Part shown: in pieces, positions 53,405 through 62,257 of the stretch
Position numbering within the stretch: position 1 is the first letter of the stretch
Layout: each line of letters opens with the position of its first letter
Origin: Sulfurovum riftiae
GTDB lineage: Bacteria > Campylobacterota > Campylobacteria > Campylobacterales > Sulfurovaceae
Assembly: GCF_001595645.1 (NCBI RefSeq)
Contig: NZ_LNKT01000023.1
Coordinates: forward strand, 62,001-126,000
Direction: 5' to 3'
Length of the DNA: 64,000 nt
Program-made: the position numbers and the translations under genes
Notes under the pieces: model-generated
The model's input: only the letters and a program-made list of their open reading frames with translations
What the model was told of the DNA's origin: nothing
Databases searched by the model: none

Positions 53405-54607
53405 TTAGAATTTGTAGTTTGCGTATATTTCAAGAGCGTTGATATCTTCAGTATTTGCACCGTAGTTGGTGTTTGTATACACAAGATTGATATCCATATC
53501 TTTTATAACAACAATATCAGTATTTTTAAAGTCATATCCAAGAATAACATCGACTTCGTGACCTTCATTGTCTGTTGGTGCAGATTCATCATACTCATAG
53601 TATGCGTAGCTTGCAGAAGCAGTCAACCCGGCAAACTCTGTAGCAGCTTCAACTTTGAAGTTGTTACCCAAAGAAGCACCAGTTGCTGTATTCCAAGAAC
53701 TTGTGTAAAGACCATCCATTACACCAACCCAACCGGCAAGGTTGTCAGAAACGTTTACATATGCTGCCATAAGGTCGAAGCTGCCAAGTGTTGCAGTTGC
53801 TTTGGCACCAAATACATTGGATGCTTCTTCGACATCATAGTTAGTGTTGACATATTGTGCATAAACTTTGGCAGCGCCAAAGTCGTAGGCAGCATCTACA
53901 TAAACTTGTGTATACTTATCATAAAAGGCTTCAAATGCATCTACATTGTAGAACCAGACACTTCCAGAGATCGTTTTGTTGTCATAAGCTGCACTTACTG
54001 TCCAGTTATTTCCATCATCGATATCTGTAAGATCGATCCAGTTGTCACCGGTGTTGTTGATTCTCCATGTTCTCACATATGAACCGATAAGTGTTACGTT
54101 TTCGATTGAAGAGTTTGCAACTGTATACGCTTCGAATGAACCCGGTGCAAGCAACCAGTCAAATCCGCTCAGCATTGGTGTGTTAAGAAGTTGACGACCA
54201 AGAATGAAAGTAGTGTCCATGAATGTTGCAGTGATGTTTGCTACATTTATGAATGCACCATGTGGTTCACCTTCAAAGTATTCGCCAATATAGTCAAAAG
54301 GGATATCTCTGTTCGTGTTCACATATCCAACTGCACCCAGGTTCATTGCGATATTGTCAGTAAATTTATGGTTTACATCCAATGTTGCTGCAAGGCCAAG
54401 CTGTGACCAGTCTTTGTCAAACATATCGTAAGATACTGGTGTCAAATCTGTGCCATTATCCGCAGTGATGTAGTATCCTGTCAATTTTCCGCTGATTGTT
54501 GTTTGTGGAGCTTCTTCTACAACTACCGGAGCTGGTGCAATATCTCCACCTGCAACCGCAGCGCTTACAGCCAAAGCTGCTACTAAACTAAGTTTTGTAA
54601 ACTTCAT
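53405..54607 (-). CDS. Outer-membrane porin (Opr family)
   Basis: A 400-residue beta-barrel porin: signal peptide (MKFTKLSLVAALAVSAAVAGG), a short Pro/Val spacer, alternating strands with Asp/Asn-rich loops, and a terminal Phe (EIYANYKF). It shares LGRQLLNTP and FEAYTVANS with the feo-linked porin. Codons look uniform and biased, fitting an abundant protein. Monocistronic, with its own terminator. Substrate unknown. Confidence 0.88.
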   Translation of the reverse strand: MKFTKLSLVAALAVSAAVAGGDIAPAPVVVEEAPQTTISGKLTGYYITADNGTDLTPVSYDMFDKDWSQLGLAATLDVNHKFTDNIAMNLGAVGYVNTNRDIPFDYIGEYFEGEPHGAFINVANITATFMDTTFILGRQLLNTPMLSGFDWLLAPGSFEAYTVANSSIENVTLIGSYVRTWRINNTGDNWIDLTDIDDGNNWTVSAAYDNKTISGSVWFYNVDAFEAFYDKYTQVYVDAAYDFGAAKVYAQYVNTNYDVEEASNVFGAKATATLGSFDLMAAYVNVSDNLAGWVGVMDGLYTSSWNTATGASLGNNFKVEAATEFAGLTASASYAYYEYDESAPTDNEGHEVDVILGYDFKNTDIVVIKDMDINLVYTNTNYGANTEDINALEIYANYKF

Positions 54608-54757
54608 TTTTTTTCCTTGTTTTTAAAATGTACGGAATACTAACACAGAATTAATGGATAGTTAATAAAAAAAGTGATTAATTTTTAAGCAATTTGCGAT
54701 AAAAAGCACTATAAAAGTCATTTTTTGTGAAAAAAGTATTGAAAAGAGATATTTTTT

Positions 54758-55318
54758 CTATAAGACTGAAGTTTTTTGGAAGAAATGTTTGACATATTCA
54801 TATCCAGAGTAAAGTGTCAGGGCAACGGCGATCCATAAAAGAAGCGTACCTCCAGGCCATTGCATCAACAGAAAACCGATGGCGATCATCTGAACGACGG
54901 TTTTGACCTTTCCCATCCAGGATGCGGAGATGTCCATTCCCTGACTCATGGCTGAGACACGCAGTCCTGTAATGAAGAGTTCACGGGTAAGAATGAGAAA
55001 GATCGCCCAGGGGGAAGCAGATCCCAGCATCATAAGTCCAAGAAACCCTGCCAAAGTAAGCATTTTGTCCGCCAGAGGGTCGAGAATGGCACCCAGTGTC
55101 GTGATCTGGTTGAATGTTCTGGCAACGTAGCCATCAAAGAAATCCGTTGCCGAAGCGACCACGAAGATGAAAGCGGCAAAATAGTTGAGCCATGAATGGT
55201 GGATACCTTCAAAGATGGCAGCATCCTGGTTGACGAGGAAGAGAAACATGAGGGGTGCGAGGAGGAGTCGGGTGAAAGCCAGGATGTTGGGGATATTGAA
55301 GATCTGTGATTGTGCCAT
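54758..55318 (-). CDS. pgsA: CDP-diacylglycerol-glycerol-3-phosphate 3-phosphatidyltransferase
   Basis: Makes phosphatidylglycerol phosphate, the precursor of PG and cardiolipin. The 186-residue membrane protein has the complete CDP-alcohol phosphotransferase signature, D-x2-DG-x2-AR-x8-G-x3-D-x3-D, starting at DFFDGYVAR (about 63-71) and ending DPLAD. It starts IFNIPNILAFTRLLLAP as usual for PgsA. Confidence 0.96.
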   Translation of the reverse strand: MAQSQIFNIPNILAFTRLLLAPLMFLFLVNQDAAIFEGIHHSWLNYFAAFIFVVASATDFFDGYVARTFNQITTLGAILDPLADKMLTLAGFLGLMMLGSASPWAIFLILTRELFITGLRVSAMSQGMDISASWMGKVKTVVQMIAIGFLLMQWPGGTLLLWIAVALTLYSGYEYVKHFFQKTSVL

Positions 55319-55355
55319 CGTAACTCTCTTTTATTTATTGTTATGTTCTCTATTT

Positions 55356-55490
55356 CCTCTTTATTTAACTTGAGGCATTGTTACTCCTCTTACTTTTCTA
55401 GAAAAGTAAGCAAAAGTCGTCACTACTCTCAAATCGCTTCGCTTTCAAGGGTGTTCGTAGTGACAAGGCACGCTATTCGCGTGATTTATA
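55356..55490 (+). repeat. Dispersed composite repeat, short copy
   Basis: Begins CCTCTTTATTTAAC, then GAGGCATTGTT and an AGAAAAGTAAGCAAAA block, and ends GGCACGCTATTCGCGTGATTTA. The same landmarks in the same order occur at 59839-60081, where about 100 extra bases lie inside. A REP follows 16 bp downstream in both places. Gap between pgsA and the fabL-like gene. Confidence 0.65.
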
Positions 55491-55506
55491 GAAGTAGTTA
55501 ATATAT

Positions 55507-55526
55507 GTAGGGTCGGTTTACCGACC
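55507..55526 (+). repeat. REP element, GGTCGGT stem family
   Basis: GTAG head (55507-55510), GGTCGGT, TT, ACCGACC: perfect 7-bp hairpin. It sits 18 bases after the fabL-like gene stop. Confidence 0.75.
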
Positions 55527-55543
55527 ACCAAAAAATACAAATA

Positions 55544-56323
55544 TTATCTAAATGTCGTTCCACCATCTACTACGATGGTCTGTCCTGTGATCCAGCTTGC
55601 ATCGTCTGTACAGAGGAAGTAGACTGACCCGGCAAGATCTTCCGGTGTTCCCATTCTGCTGACTGCCGAACGTTTGATGGTCTCTGCTTTGACCTCTTCG
55701 TAGTTGGTGAATGCTTTGAGTGCATCTGTGTCGATAGGGCCGCCGGAGACCGCATTGACCCTGATGCCCATTTCGCCAAGCTCTACGGCAGCATAGCGTG
55801 CCATGGCTTCCACGGCTGCTTTGTTGGTTCCGTGGCCGGCATAGTTCTCGATGTAGATCATGTTTCCGGTAGAACTAAGTGTCACGATGGCACCGCCACC
55901 TACTTTTTCCATACGTTTTGCCGCTTCCTGTGAACCGGCGACAAAGGCACCGACAGTGGCTGTATAGATGTTGGTCAGACCTTTCTTTGGTCTGAGTTTC
56001 ATGAATTTCCCGTAGCCGCCTATGACAGGGCGTCCGTAGATCATGGCATTGGAAACAAAGAAGTCCACTCTGTCAAAATCTTCGTCGATCGCGGCAAAAA
56101 GCGGTTTGAACTCATCGGTATCCAAAATGTCAAGCGGGTAGGCTTTGGCCTTGATACCGTATTTGCTTTCAAGTTCCGCTGCAATCTCATCGGCAGCCTC
56201 TTTGTTGGAGTTGTACGTAAATGCAACATTGACACCGTTGCTTGCGAACTTTTCAGCAACAGCTTTTCCTATACCTTTGGTCGCCCCTGTAACAACAAGG
56301 GTCTTGCCTTTCATCTCTGACAT
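55544..56323 (-). CDS. fabL: Short-chain dehydrogenase, FabL-like enoyl-ACP reductase
   Basis: NADPH-dependent enzyme, probably the last step of fatty-acid elongation. The 259-residue SDR has the cofactor loop TGATKGIGKAV (12-22), SNAMIYGRP, and the Y-x6-K pair in ENYAGHGTNKAA, as in FabL rather than the Y-x3-K of common SDRs. It then has VNAVSGGPIDTDALKAF and GQTIVVDGG. Close in motifs to B. subtilis FabL and H. pylori HP0357. It is 1 base from dapA, in the pyrD-M16-dapA-fabL order of Campylobacter. Another SDR role is possible. Confidence 0.75.
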   Translation of the reverse strand: MSEMKGKTLVVTGATKGIGKAVAEKFASNGVNVAFTYNSNKEAADEIAAELESKYGIKAKAYPLDILDTDEFKPLFAAIDEDFDRVDFFVSNAMIYGRPVIGGYGKFMKLRPKKGLTNIYTATVGAFVAGSQEAAKRMEKVGGGAIVTLSSTGNMIYIENYAGHGTNKAAVEAMARYAAVELGEMGIRVNAVSGGPIDTDALKAFTNYEEVKAETIKRSAVSRMGTPEDLAGSVYFLCTDDASWITGQTIVVDGGTTFR

Positions 56324-56324
56324 A

Positions 56325-57218
56325 TTACGCTCCCACTATTTTATATTTTTTCATGACTGTCTCTATCTTCTTCATGTTCTCGCTGCTTGGCGGAACAAGA
56401 GGAAGTCTGTATTCCAGCGTATCGATGAGCCCGGCAATGTACATGGCTGCTTTAATCGGAATAGGATTGCTTTCACAGAAGAGCACTTTGTTGATCTCGA
56501 AGAGGTCATCGTTGATCGTTTTGGAGGCTTTAAAGTCTCCGCTGAGTGCTGCGTGTGTCAGGTCAGCTTTCATGTCCGGCAGAAGGTTCGCTGTCACCGA
56601 AGTGATGCCCTTACCGCCACTTGCCAAAATAGGGAAGTCGATGGCATCGTCACCTGAGAAGACATAGAGGTCAGGTACTTTTGCAAGCAGTTCGACCGTT
56701 CTCTCGATGGAGCCTGTCGCCTCTTTGATACCCATGATGTTCTCGACATCGTCAAAGAGCCTTTTGACAGTGTCCGGAAGGATGTCTACACCGGTACGTC
56801 CCGGTACATTGTAGAGCATGAAAGGCACTTTGACCGCAGAAGCGATCGCTTTATAGTGCTGGTAGAGGCCTTCCTGGCTTGGTTTGTTGTAGTATGGACT
56901 AACAGAGAAGAGGGCATCAACACCGCACTCTTCGGCATGTTTGGCAATGTCGATGGCTTCATGCGTTGCATTGCTGCCCGCACCTGCAAGGACTCTTGTG
57001 TCGGTACCTTTACACACTTCTACAGCGATCTCGATGCATCGCTTGTGTTCGTCATGACTGAGTGTTGCACTCTCACCCGTGGTTCCTACCGGACAGATGG
57101 CGTCGATGCCATGATCGATCTGTCTCTGGATGAGGCTGGCATAGGTCGCTTCATCGAGCGTACCGTTCTTGAATGGTGTAATAACGGCTGTTGTTGCACC
57201 GGTAATATAGTTGTTCAT
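56325..57218 (-). CDS. dapA: 4-hydroxy-tetrahydrodipicolinate synthase
   Basis: Condenses pyruvate and aspartate semialdehyde, the first step to diaminopimelate and lysine. The 297-residue barrel has [11 protein letters not shown], the catalytic tyrosine in [12 protein letters not shown], and the Schiff-base lysine in GIKEATGS. Very tight spacing with the fabL-like gene (1 base) and the M16 protease gene (9 bases). Confidence 0.97.
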   Translation of the reverse strand: MNNYITGATTAVITPFKNGTLDEATYASLIQRQIDHGIDAICPVGTTGESATLSHDEHKRCIEIAVEVCKGTDTRVLAGAGSNATHEAIDIAKHAEECGVDALFSVSPYYNKPSQEGLYQHYKAIASAVKVPFMLYNVPGRTGVDILPDTVKRLFDDVENIMGIKEATGSIERTVELLAKVPDLYVFSGDDAIDFPILASGGKGITSVTANLLPDMKADLTHAALSGDFKASKTINDDLFEINKVLFCESNPIPIKAAMYIAGLIDTLEYRLPLVPPSSENMKKIETVMKKYKIVGA

Positions 57219-57227
57219 GGTTTGTTC

Positions 57228-58568
57228 CTACTTTTTTGTCTGCTTCTCTTCATGTTTCTTTAAGATCACAGTGGTCGAGAGATCATGGTCAAAATATTTT
57301 TTAGCGACATCGCTGATATCTTTGAGTGTAATTTTATCCAATTTCTCTTCATATTCAAGTAAAGGTTTCAGATTTCCTTTGACAAGATAGTCTCCGTAAA
57401 GGCTGGTCACCGAGTGTGAACTCTCCAGAGAGTAGATGAATTCCGCTTTGGTGTTGATCTTCACTTTGTCAAGTTCTGCCTGTGTGACATCGCCCTTCTT
57501 GAGTTTTTCGAGTTCCGAGAGAATCTCTTTTTCAACGGTTTCCGGCTTCACACCTTCGGAGCAGAGTCCCATAATGAGGAATACTCCCGGGTCTTTCATC
57601 TCCATGTTGTAACCGTATATCTGGTCGACAAGATGTTTTTCATGTACCAGTTTCTTCTCGAAACGGCTGCTCTTACCGCTGCTGAGAATATGGCTGATGG
57701 CAGAGAGTACTACCTGGTCATCCGCTTCATAGTTGGGGATGGAGTAGACGATGGCAATGGTGTCCACCTGGTTGCTCTCTTTGTGCAGTATGGCTCTTTT
57801 GGCACCGTCCACTTTGGGCTCGACCGCTGTCACCTCAGGGATCTTGTGTTCATTCTTTATCTTGCCGAAATACTTCTCCGCCTCTGCAAAGACCGTTTCG
57901 GGCTTGATGTCCCCGGCAACGACAAGAATGGCATTTGCCGGCTGATAGTAACGGTGATAGAAATCTCTGATATCTTCGATCTTCCATGAGAGGATATCTT
58001 CCATGAAACCGATAGGCAGCCAGTGGTATGGGTGGTAGATATAGTGTGTGTTGAAGACCCTGAAGTAGAGGTAGCCCATCGGGTTGTTGTCTGTTCTAAG
58101 GCGTCTCTCTTCTGCGACGACATCACGTTCTTTCTGGAACTCTTCGTCTGTCAGTTTGAGGTTGTGCATCAACTCTGCAAAGAGGTCGAGGGTCATGGAG
58201 AGGTTCTTGCTTGCCGTCTTGATGTAGTAATGTGTCTTGTCAAAACCGGTTGCGGCATTGTTTACGCCGCCTCTGCTTTTGACGATGACATCGAATTCGC
58301 CCTCTTTGAGCTTTTCCGTCGATTTGAAACTGAGGTGTTCAAGCATATGCGCCATGCCGCTTTTCCCCATAACTTCGTTGCGGCTCCCCACTTTGTAGTA
58401 GATGTCCGATGTGATGACTCCCGAGTCGTTGTCCATGGGAATGACCACGATCTGCATACCGTTGTCCAGTGTTTTTGTGAAATGTTTTGGCAATGAGTTG
58501 GCCATAAGTGCTCCTGTAATAATCATAAATCCAAAGATAAAATTTGTAATAGTGTTTATAAAATTCAT
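57228..58568 (-). CDS. M16 family zinc metalloprotease (exported)
   Basis: A 446-residue processing-peptidase-type protein. An N-terminal hydrophobic segment (about 5-24) suggests export. The inverted zinc motif HMLEH follows (about 72-76), with a downstream catalytic Glu region ERDVVAEERRLR. A second, inactive-type M16 half completes one subunit. Substrate unknown. The position between pyrD and dapA is the usual one in Campylobacter relatives. Confidence 0.92.
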   Translation of the reverse strand: MNFINTITNFIFGFMIITGALMANSLPKHFTKTLDNGMQIVVIPMDNDSGVITSDIYYKVGSRNEVMGKSGMAHMLEHLSFKSTEKLKEGEFDVIVKSRGGVNNAATGFDKTHYYIKTASKNLSMTLDLFAELMHNLKLTDEEFQKERDVVAEERRLRTDNNPMGYLYFRVFNTHYIYHPYHWLPIGFMEDILSWKIEDIRDFYHRYYQPANAILVVAGDIKPETVFAEAEKYFGKIKNEHKIPEVTAVEPKVDGAKRAILHKESNQVDTIAIVYSIPNYEADDQVVLSAISHILSSGKSSRFEKKLVHEKHLVDQIYGYNMEMKDPGVFLIMGLCSEGVKPETVEKEILSELEKLKKGDVTQAELDKVKINTKAEFIYSLESSHSVTSLYGDYLVKGNLKPLLEYEEKLDKITLKDISDVAKKYFDHDLSTTVILKKHEEKQTKK

Positions 58569-58578
58569 TTGTTTCCCT

Positions 58579-58642
58579 GTAGGGTCGGTTTACCGACCAC
58601 CCTCACAATAAAATTTCCATCTGGTCGGTAAACCGACCCTAC
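58579..58642. repeat. Pair of inverted REPs (BIME), GGTCGGT stem family
   Basis: GTAG-GGTCGGT-TT-ACCGACC (58579-58598) and its exact inverse GGTCGGT-AA-ACCGACC-CTAC (58623-58642), 24 bases apart, fill the gap between pyrD and the M16 gene. This head-to-tail inverted pair is the classic BIME layout and can fold into a larger cruciform. Confidence 0.85.
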
Positions 58643-58645
58643 GTA

Positions 58646-59722
58646 TTATTTCCAATCTGCGCCTATCGCTTCACTGATGTGATTATAACCATCGTTCTTT
58701 AACAGCTTTATGAGGCCTTCGTTGATCTCTTTGATGAGTGCCGGCCCTTTGTAGACAAGCATACTGTAGACCTGGACCAGTGATGCTCCCGCCTTGATAC
58801 GTCTGTATGCCTCCTCGGCAGAATCGATCCCTCCGACAGAGATGAGCAGGGTCTTGTCATGCAGCTCTTTCCCTATGGCTTTGAAGAGTTCGTAAGATTT
58901 CTCGGTGAGCAGCGCTCCCGAGATACCACCGAAATCCTTGGCATGTGGTGTAAGGCTGTAGTCGATGGTGGTATTGGTGGCGATGATACCTGCTGCACCT
59001 GCATTGACAGCGGTTGTACACAGTGTAATGGCATCTTCGGGTGTCATGTCGGGTGCGATCTTGAGCAGGACCGGCTGGTCGGTGATGCTTTTTGCCATGG
59101 CGAAGATGTCGTTGATGAACTGTTCGTTCTGCAGGTCTCTCAGACCCGGTGTGTTGGGAGAAGAGATATTGATGACGATGTAGTCACCGTATTCCTTGAA
59201 TGCTTCGAAGAGTACTTCGTAATCTTTCAGGGCATGCTCTTCAGCCGTTGTTTTGTTCTTGCCGATATTGATGCCGATAGGGTAGTCGAAGAAGTAGAGC
59301 TTGTTCAACTGCTCGAGCATATACTCCTTACCTTTGTTGTTGAAGCCCATGGCATTCTGAATGGACTGGTCTTCAATGAGGCGGAAGAGTCTTGGTTTCG
59401 GGTTTCCGTCCTGCGGTTCGGGGGTGACGGTACCGATCTCTGTGAAACCGAAACCGAGTGCAGGCATGGCAGTAATGTATTGGCCGTTCTTGTCAAAGCC
59501 GGCACCCAGACCGACAGGATTTCTGAAGGTCCTGCCGAAAAGTTCCTGTTTCAGTACAGGGTCAGAGACGAAGTAATGGTTGGCAAGGGCACGTTGGATG
59601 ACCGGGAAATGAGGCAGGATCCTCAGTCCAAATCCGGCAATGGTATGTGCTGTTTCAGGATCGAATGCGAACATGAATTTTTTGAGGGTATTGTAAGAAA
59701 AGAGTGACACGGTGTTCTCCAT
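58646..59722 (-). CDS. pyrD: Dihydroorotate dehydrogenase (quinone), class 2
   Basis: Oxidises dihydroorotate to orotate in pyrimidine synthesis, passing electrons to the quinone pool. The 358-residue protein has the class 2 N-terminal membrane-associated helices (FAFDPETAHTIAGFGLRIL), FRNPVGLGAGFDKNG, NISSPNTPGLRDLQ with the catalytic Ser, and ATNTTIDYS. It ends 4 bases before a REP pair. Confidence 0.96.
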   Translation of the reverse strand: MENTVSLFSYNTLKKFMFAFDPETAHTIAGFGLRILPHFPVIQRALANHYFVSDPVLKQELFGRTFRNPVGLGAGFDKNGQYITAMPALGFGFTEIGTVTPEPQDGNPKPRLFRLIEDQSIQNAMGFNNKGKEYMLEQLNKLYFFDYPIGINIGKNKTTAEEHALKDYEVLFEAFKEYGDYIVINISSPNTPGLRDLQNEQFINDIFAMAKSITDQPVLLKIAPDMTPEDAITLCTTAVNAGAAGIIATNTTIDYSLTPHAKDFGGISGALLTEKSYELFKAIGKELHDKTLLISVGGIDSAEEAYRRIKAGASLVQVYSMLVYKGPALIKEINEGLIKLLKNDGYNHISEAIGADWK

Positions 59723-59736
59723 GGTAAATTGATGAT

Positions 59737-59742
59737 ATTATA
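59737..59742 (-). promoter_or_regulatory. -10 box (TATAAT) for pyrD
   Basis: TAGTTATAAT on the minus strand, very close (15 bases) to the ATG at 59722, implying a very short leader. Confidence 0.35.
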
Positions 59743-59838
59743 ACTAACTATCACTGATAGAAGTTGAGCTGTAAGTCATCCCGGACTTGATCCGGGATCT
59801 CTTTGGTTTTGGAATTATATGTTTGTTTGCTCTTAGTG

Positions 59839-60081
59839 CCTCTTGGTTTAAATTGAGGTATTGTTTCTCTCTTCATTTTTTTTAGAAAAAAACGAAGCAA
59901 AAAAATCGTCATGCTTCTCGATGCAATTCCGCAGGAACGAGGACAATCGCTATGCTTTCTGGACGTCTGCTATGCTAAAGCATATACGCATCGTCGTGCG
60001 GAGTTACAAACAACAAGCAGTTGTTGTTTGCTTAACACTCCTCCAGTTCGAAGAGACAAGGGCACACTTTGTGTGATTGAT
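59839..60081 (+). repeat. Dispersed composite repeat, long copy
   Basis: Fills most of the 402-base gap between pyrD and cysS, where Campylobacter has msbA. It starts CCTCTTGGTTTAAA, GAGGTATTGTT, has an A-rich block, a 10-bp hairpin (60007-60016 with 60021-60030, loop GCAG), and ends GGGCACACTTTGTGTGATT. It shares both ends with 55356-55490 and the hairpin with 8498-8620. No gene is seen in it. Confidence 0.65.
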
Positions 60082-60097
60082 GTCTAATTGCTTACGC

Positions 60098-60117
60098 GTA
60101 GGGTCGGTTTACCGACC
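60098..60117 (+). repeat. REP element, GGTCGGT stem family
   Basis: GTAG (60098-60101), GGTCGGT, TT, ACCGACC: identical to the copy at 55507. It sits 16 bp after the composite repeat and 8 bases before the cysS stop. Confidence 0.75.
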
Positions 60118-60124
60118 AACATAT

Positions 60125-61522
60125 TTACGCTTTTTCCCAAACCGTTCCGTCGGCAGTATCCATAATGGCAATACCCATATTGGTCAACTCATCCCGAATG
60201 GCATCGGAGGTGGCAAAATCTTTTGCCTTCTTGGCTTCGATACGCTCAGCCACCAACTTCTCTATTTTGGCTTTTTCTTCATCTGAAATACCGATCTGGA
60301 AATATTCAAACGGCTCTTTGCCTCCGAAACCGAGCAGGGTGTCGATGAATTCGATGTTGGCGATGGTCTCTTTTTTGAGGGCTTTGTCCTTGGGATTGGT
60401 ATTGAGTTTTTCGTTGGTCTCGGCGATCATCTCATCGATGACGGAGAGGGCGACGGAGATATTGAGATCGTCGGCCATGGCATCGAGCAGTGCTTTTTTG
60501 AAATCTTTGTTGACCGCTGACCCCTTGCCCGGGCTCACACGTTTTTTAAGTCGGTAGAGCTTATCCAGTCTTTTTTTGGCGGTCTGCAGGTCCTCTTCAT
60601 TGAAGTTGAAATCGTTCCTGTAGTGTACGGAGTTGAGGTAGTAGCGCAGTACTTCTCCATCGTAGACTTTGAGGGCGTCTTTGAGGAAGAAAGAGTTGCC
60701 CAGCGACTTGCTCATCTTCTCGCCGTCTATCTGTACGAAGCCGTTGTGCATCCAGTATTTGGCGAGTTCGTGGCCTGTGGCACAGCGGCTTTGTGCTGCT
60801 TCGTTCTCATGGTGGGGGAAAAGCAGGTCCGCGCCGCCGCCGTGGATATCTATGGTGTATTGGTCATTGCCTTTGAAGTATTTTTCGATCATGGCAGAAC
60901 ATTCGATGTGCCATCCCGGACGGCCCGAGGAGAAAGGAGCATCAAAACAGATATCTTCTTCACCTTTGCAGGCTTTCCAAAGGGCGAAATCCTTGTGATT
61001 GCGTTTTTCGCTGCTGTGTTCGACACGGCTTTGGGTGTCATCGTCCGTAACCTTGTGGGAGATGTCACCGTAATGGCTGTCTTTGGATGTATCAAAATAG
61101 ACATCACCGTTGGAAACGATATAGGCGAAATCCTTGTCGATGAGGGTTTGGATCATCTCCTTTATGGCATCGAGTGATTCGGTAGCTTTGGGCTCTATGT
61201 CCGCACGCTGTACGCCAAGTTTTCCCATCTCTTCAAGGTAGCGGTCTATGTAGTAGCTGGTGATCTCCTGCATACTTTTGCCTGTTTCTTCGACCTTTTT
61301 GATGATCTTGTCGTCGATATCGGTGAAGTTCTTTCCCATGGTCACTTTGAATCCCAGTGCCCTGAGGGTACGTGAAAGCAGGTCGAAAGCAAGTGAAGAT
61401 CGGGCATGTCCCAGATGTGCATCGTCGTAGACTGTCGGTCCGCAGACATAAATGCTGGCTTCACCCGGCCTGATAGGTTCAAAGGGGCGTTTGGTTTTGG
61501 TGACACTGTCGAAGATCGTCAT
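60125..61522 (-). CDS. cysS: Cysteinyl-tRNA synthetase
   Basis: Charges tRNA-Cys. The 465-residue class I synthetase has the zinc Cys in YVCGPTVYD, the HIGH equivalent HLGHARSS, GRPGWHIECS, HHENEAAQS and KMSKSLGN. The frame opens at a TTG at 61537, but CAAGGTACTTTT precedes the ATG at 61522, so that start is taken. A TATAAT lies 28 bases upstream. Confidence 0.97.
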   Translation of the reverse strand: MTIFDSVTKTKRPFEPIRPGEASIYVCGPTVYDDAHLGHARSSLAFDLLSRTLRALGFKVTMGKNFTDIDDKIIKKVEETGKSMQEITSYYIDRYLEEMGKLGVQRADIEPKATESLDAIKEMIQTLIDKDFAYIVSNGDVYFDTSKDSHYGDISHKVTDDDTQSRVEHSSEKRNHKDFALWKACKGEEDICFDAPFSSGRPGWHIECSAMIEKYFKGNDQYTIDIHGGGADLLFPHHENEAAQSRCATGHELAKYWMHNGFVQIDGEKMSKSLGNSFFLKDALKVYDGEVLRYYLNSVHYRNDFNFNEEDLQTAKKRLDKLYRLKKRVSPGKGSAVNKDFKKALLDAMADDLNISVALSVIDEMIAETNEKLNTNPKDKALKKETIANIEFIDTLLGFGGKEPFEYFQIGISDEEKAKIEKLVAERIEAKKAKDFATSDAIRDELTNMGIAIMDTADGTVWEKA

Positions 61523-61549
61523 AAAAGTACCTTGCAAATGAATTGTGTG

Positions 61550-61555
61550 ATTATA
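61550..61555 (-). promoter_or_regulatory. -10 box (TATAAT) for cysS
   Basis: TTGCTATAAT on the minus strand, 28 bases before the ATG at 61522. It implies cysS has its own promoter rather than reading from murJ. Confidence 0.5.
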
Positions 61556-61660
61556 GCAAAATGGTTATTTTGACTGGATAAACAAGTAGTTTGAGATAAT
61601 TTGAAGATATTTAACCGATAGTATTACAGCAGTAAGATGATCTTAAAGAAAGGGGATAGC

Positions 61661-62200
61661 ATGACCAATCTACATAAAGTATTTACCAATACCATTACAG
61701 GCCAAAAGTATGTTCAGCCCAAACCGAGTAGGCCGGAAAAGAAGTATGAGGGAGGGATGATGATCACAGAAACGGACCTGAACGGCATCATTACCTATGC
61801 CAACAGGAAGTTCCTGGAATTCAGCGGATTTTCAAGAAGAGAGCTCATAGGTATGCCTCACAGTATTATGCGTCATCCGGACAATCCCAAAGGTGTCTAC
61901 AAAGCGATGTGGGAGATCATCTCACAGAAAAAGGTGTGGAGAGGATACATCAAAAGTCTCTGCAGGGACGGCTCATACTATTGGGCACTGGTGTATATTC
62001 AGCCGAAGCTGGATGGTATGGGAAATATCAAAGGATATATTGCCAGCCGCCGTGATGCCTACCCGTCTGCGATCAGTGAGGTGGAAAAGAAGTATCAACA
62101 GCTTCAGGGAGATGAACATATGGACGACCCATATTTCAAACGTATGGAACTTCATCATGGTGAAGGGTTGGCAACCTTTGAATCCCGTTTGAGCGCATAG
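61661..62200 (+). CDS. Stand-alone PAS-domain sensor (Aer/CetB-like), copy 1
   Basis: A 179-residue soluble protein with one PAS domain (about 35-140) and no output domain. MITETDLNGIITYANRKFLEFSGF, SIMRHPDNP and WRGYIKSLCRDGSYYW are typical of Aer/CetB-type PAS domains, which bind FAD and report redox state to a chemoreceptor partner. It ends with a helical tail containing ELHHGEGLAT. AAAGGGG precedes the ATG at 61661, so the ATG at 61637 is not used. FAD binding and an energy-taxis role are inference. Confidence 0.82.
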   Translation: MTNLHKVFTNTITGQKYVQPKPSRPEKKYEGGMMITETDLNGIITYANRKFLEFSGFSRRELIGMPHSIMRHPDNPKGVYKAMWEIISQKKVWRGYIKSLCRDGSYYWALVYIQPKLDGMGNIKGYIASRRDAYPSAISEVEKKYQQLQGDEHMDDPYFKRMELHHGEGLATFESRLSA

Positions 62201-62257
62201 GTGGTGTACTCTCCTTCTTGGCCAAAGTCCTCCAAAGTACTTTTATCTATTTTATAG

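Noticed and set aside
59861-60076. 71-residue + strand frame in the pyrD-cysS gap
   Set aside because: Lies wholly within the composite repeat; lysine-rich start is an artefact of its A-rich block.
59723-60124. tRNA or other known stable RNA in the larger gaps
   Set aside because: No cloverleaf or T-loop consensus found by eye in this or the other intergenic regions.
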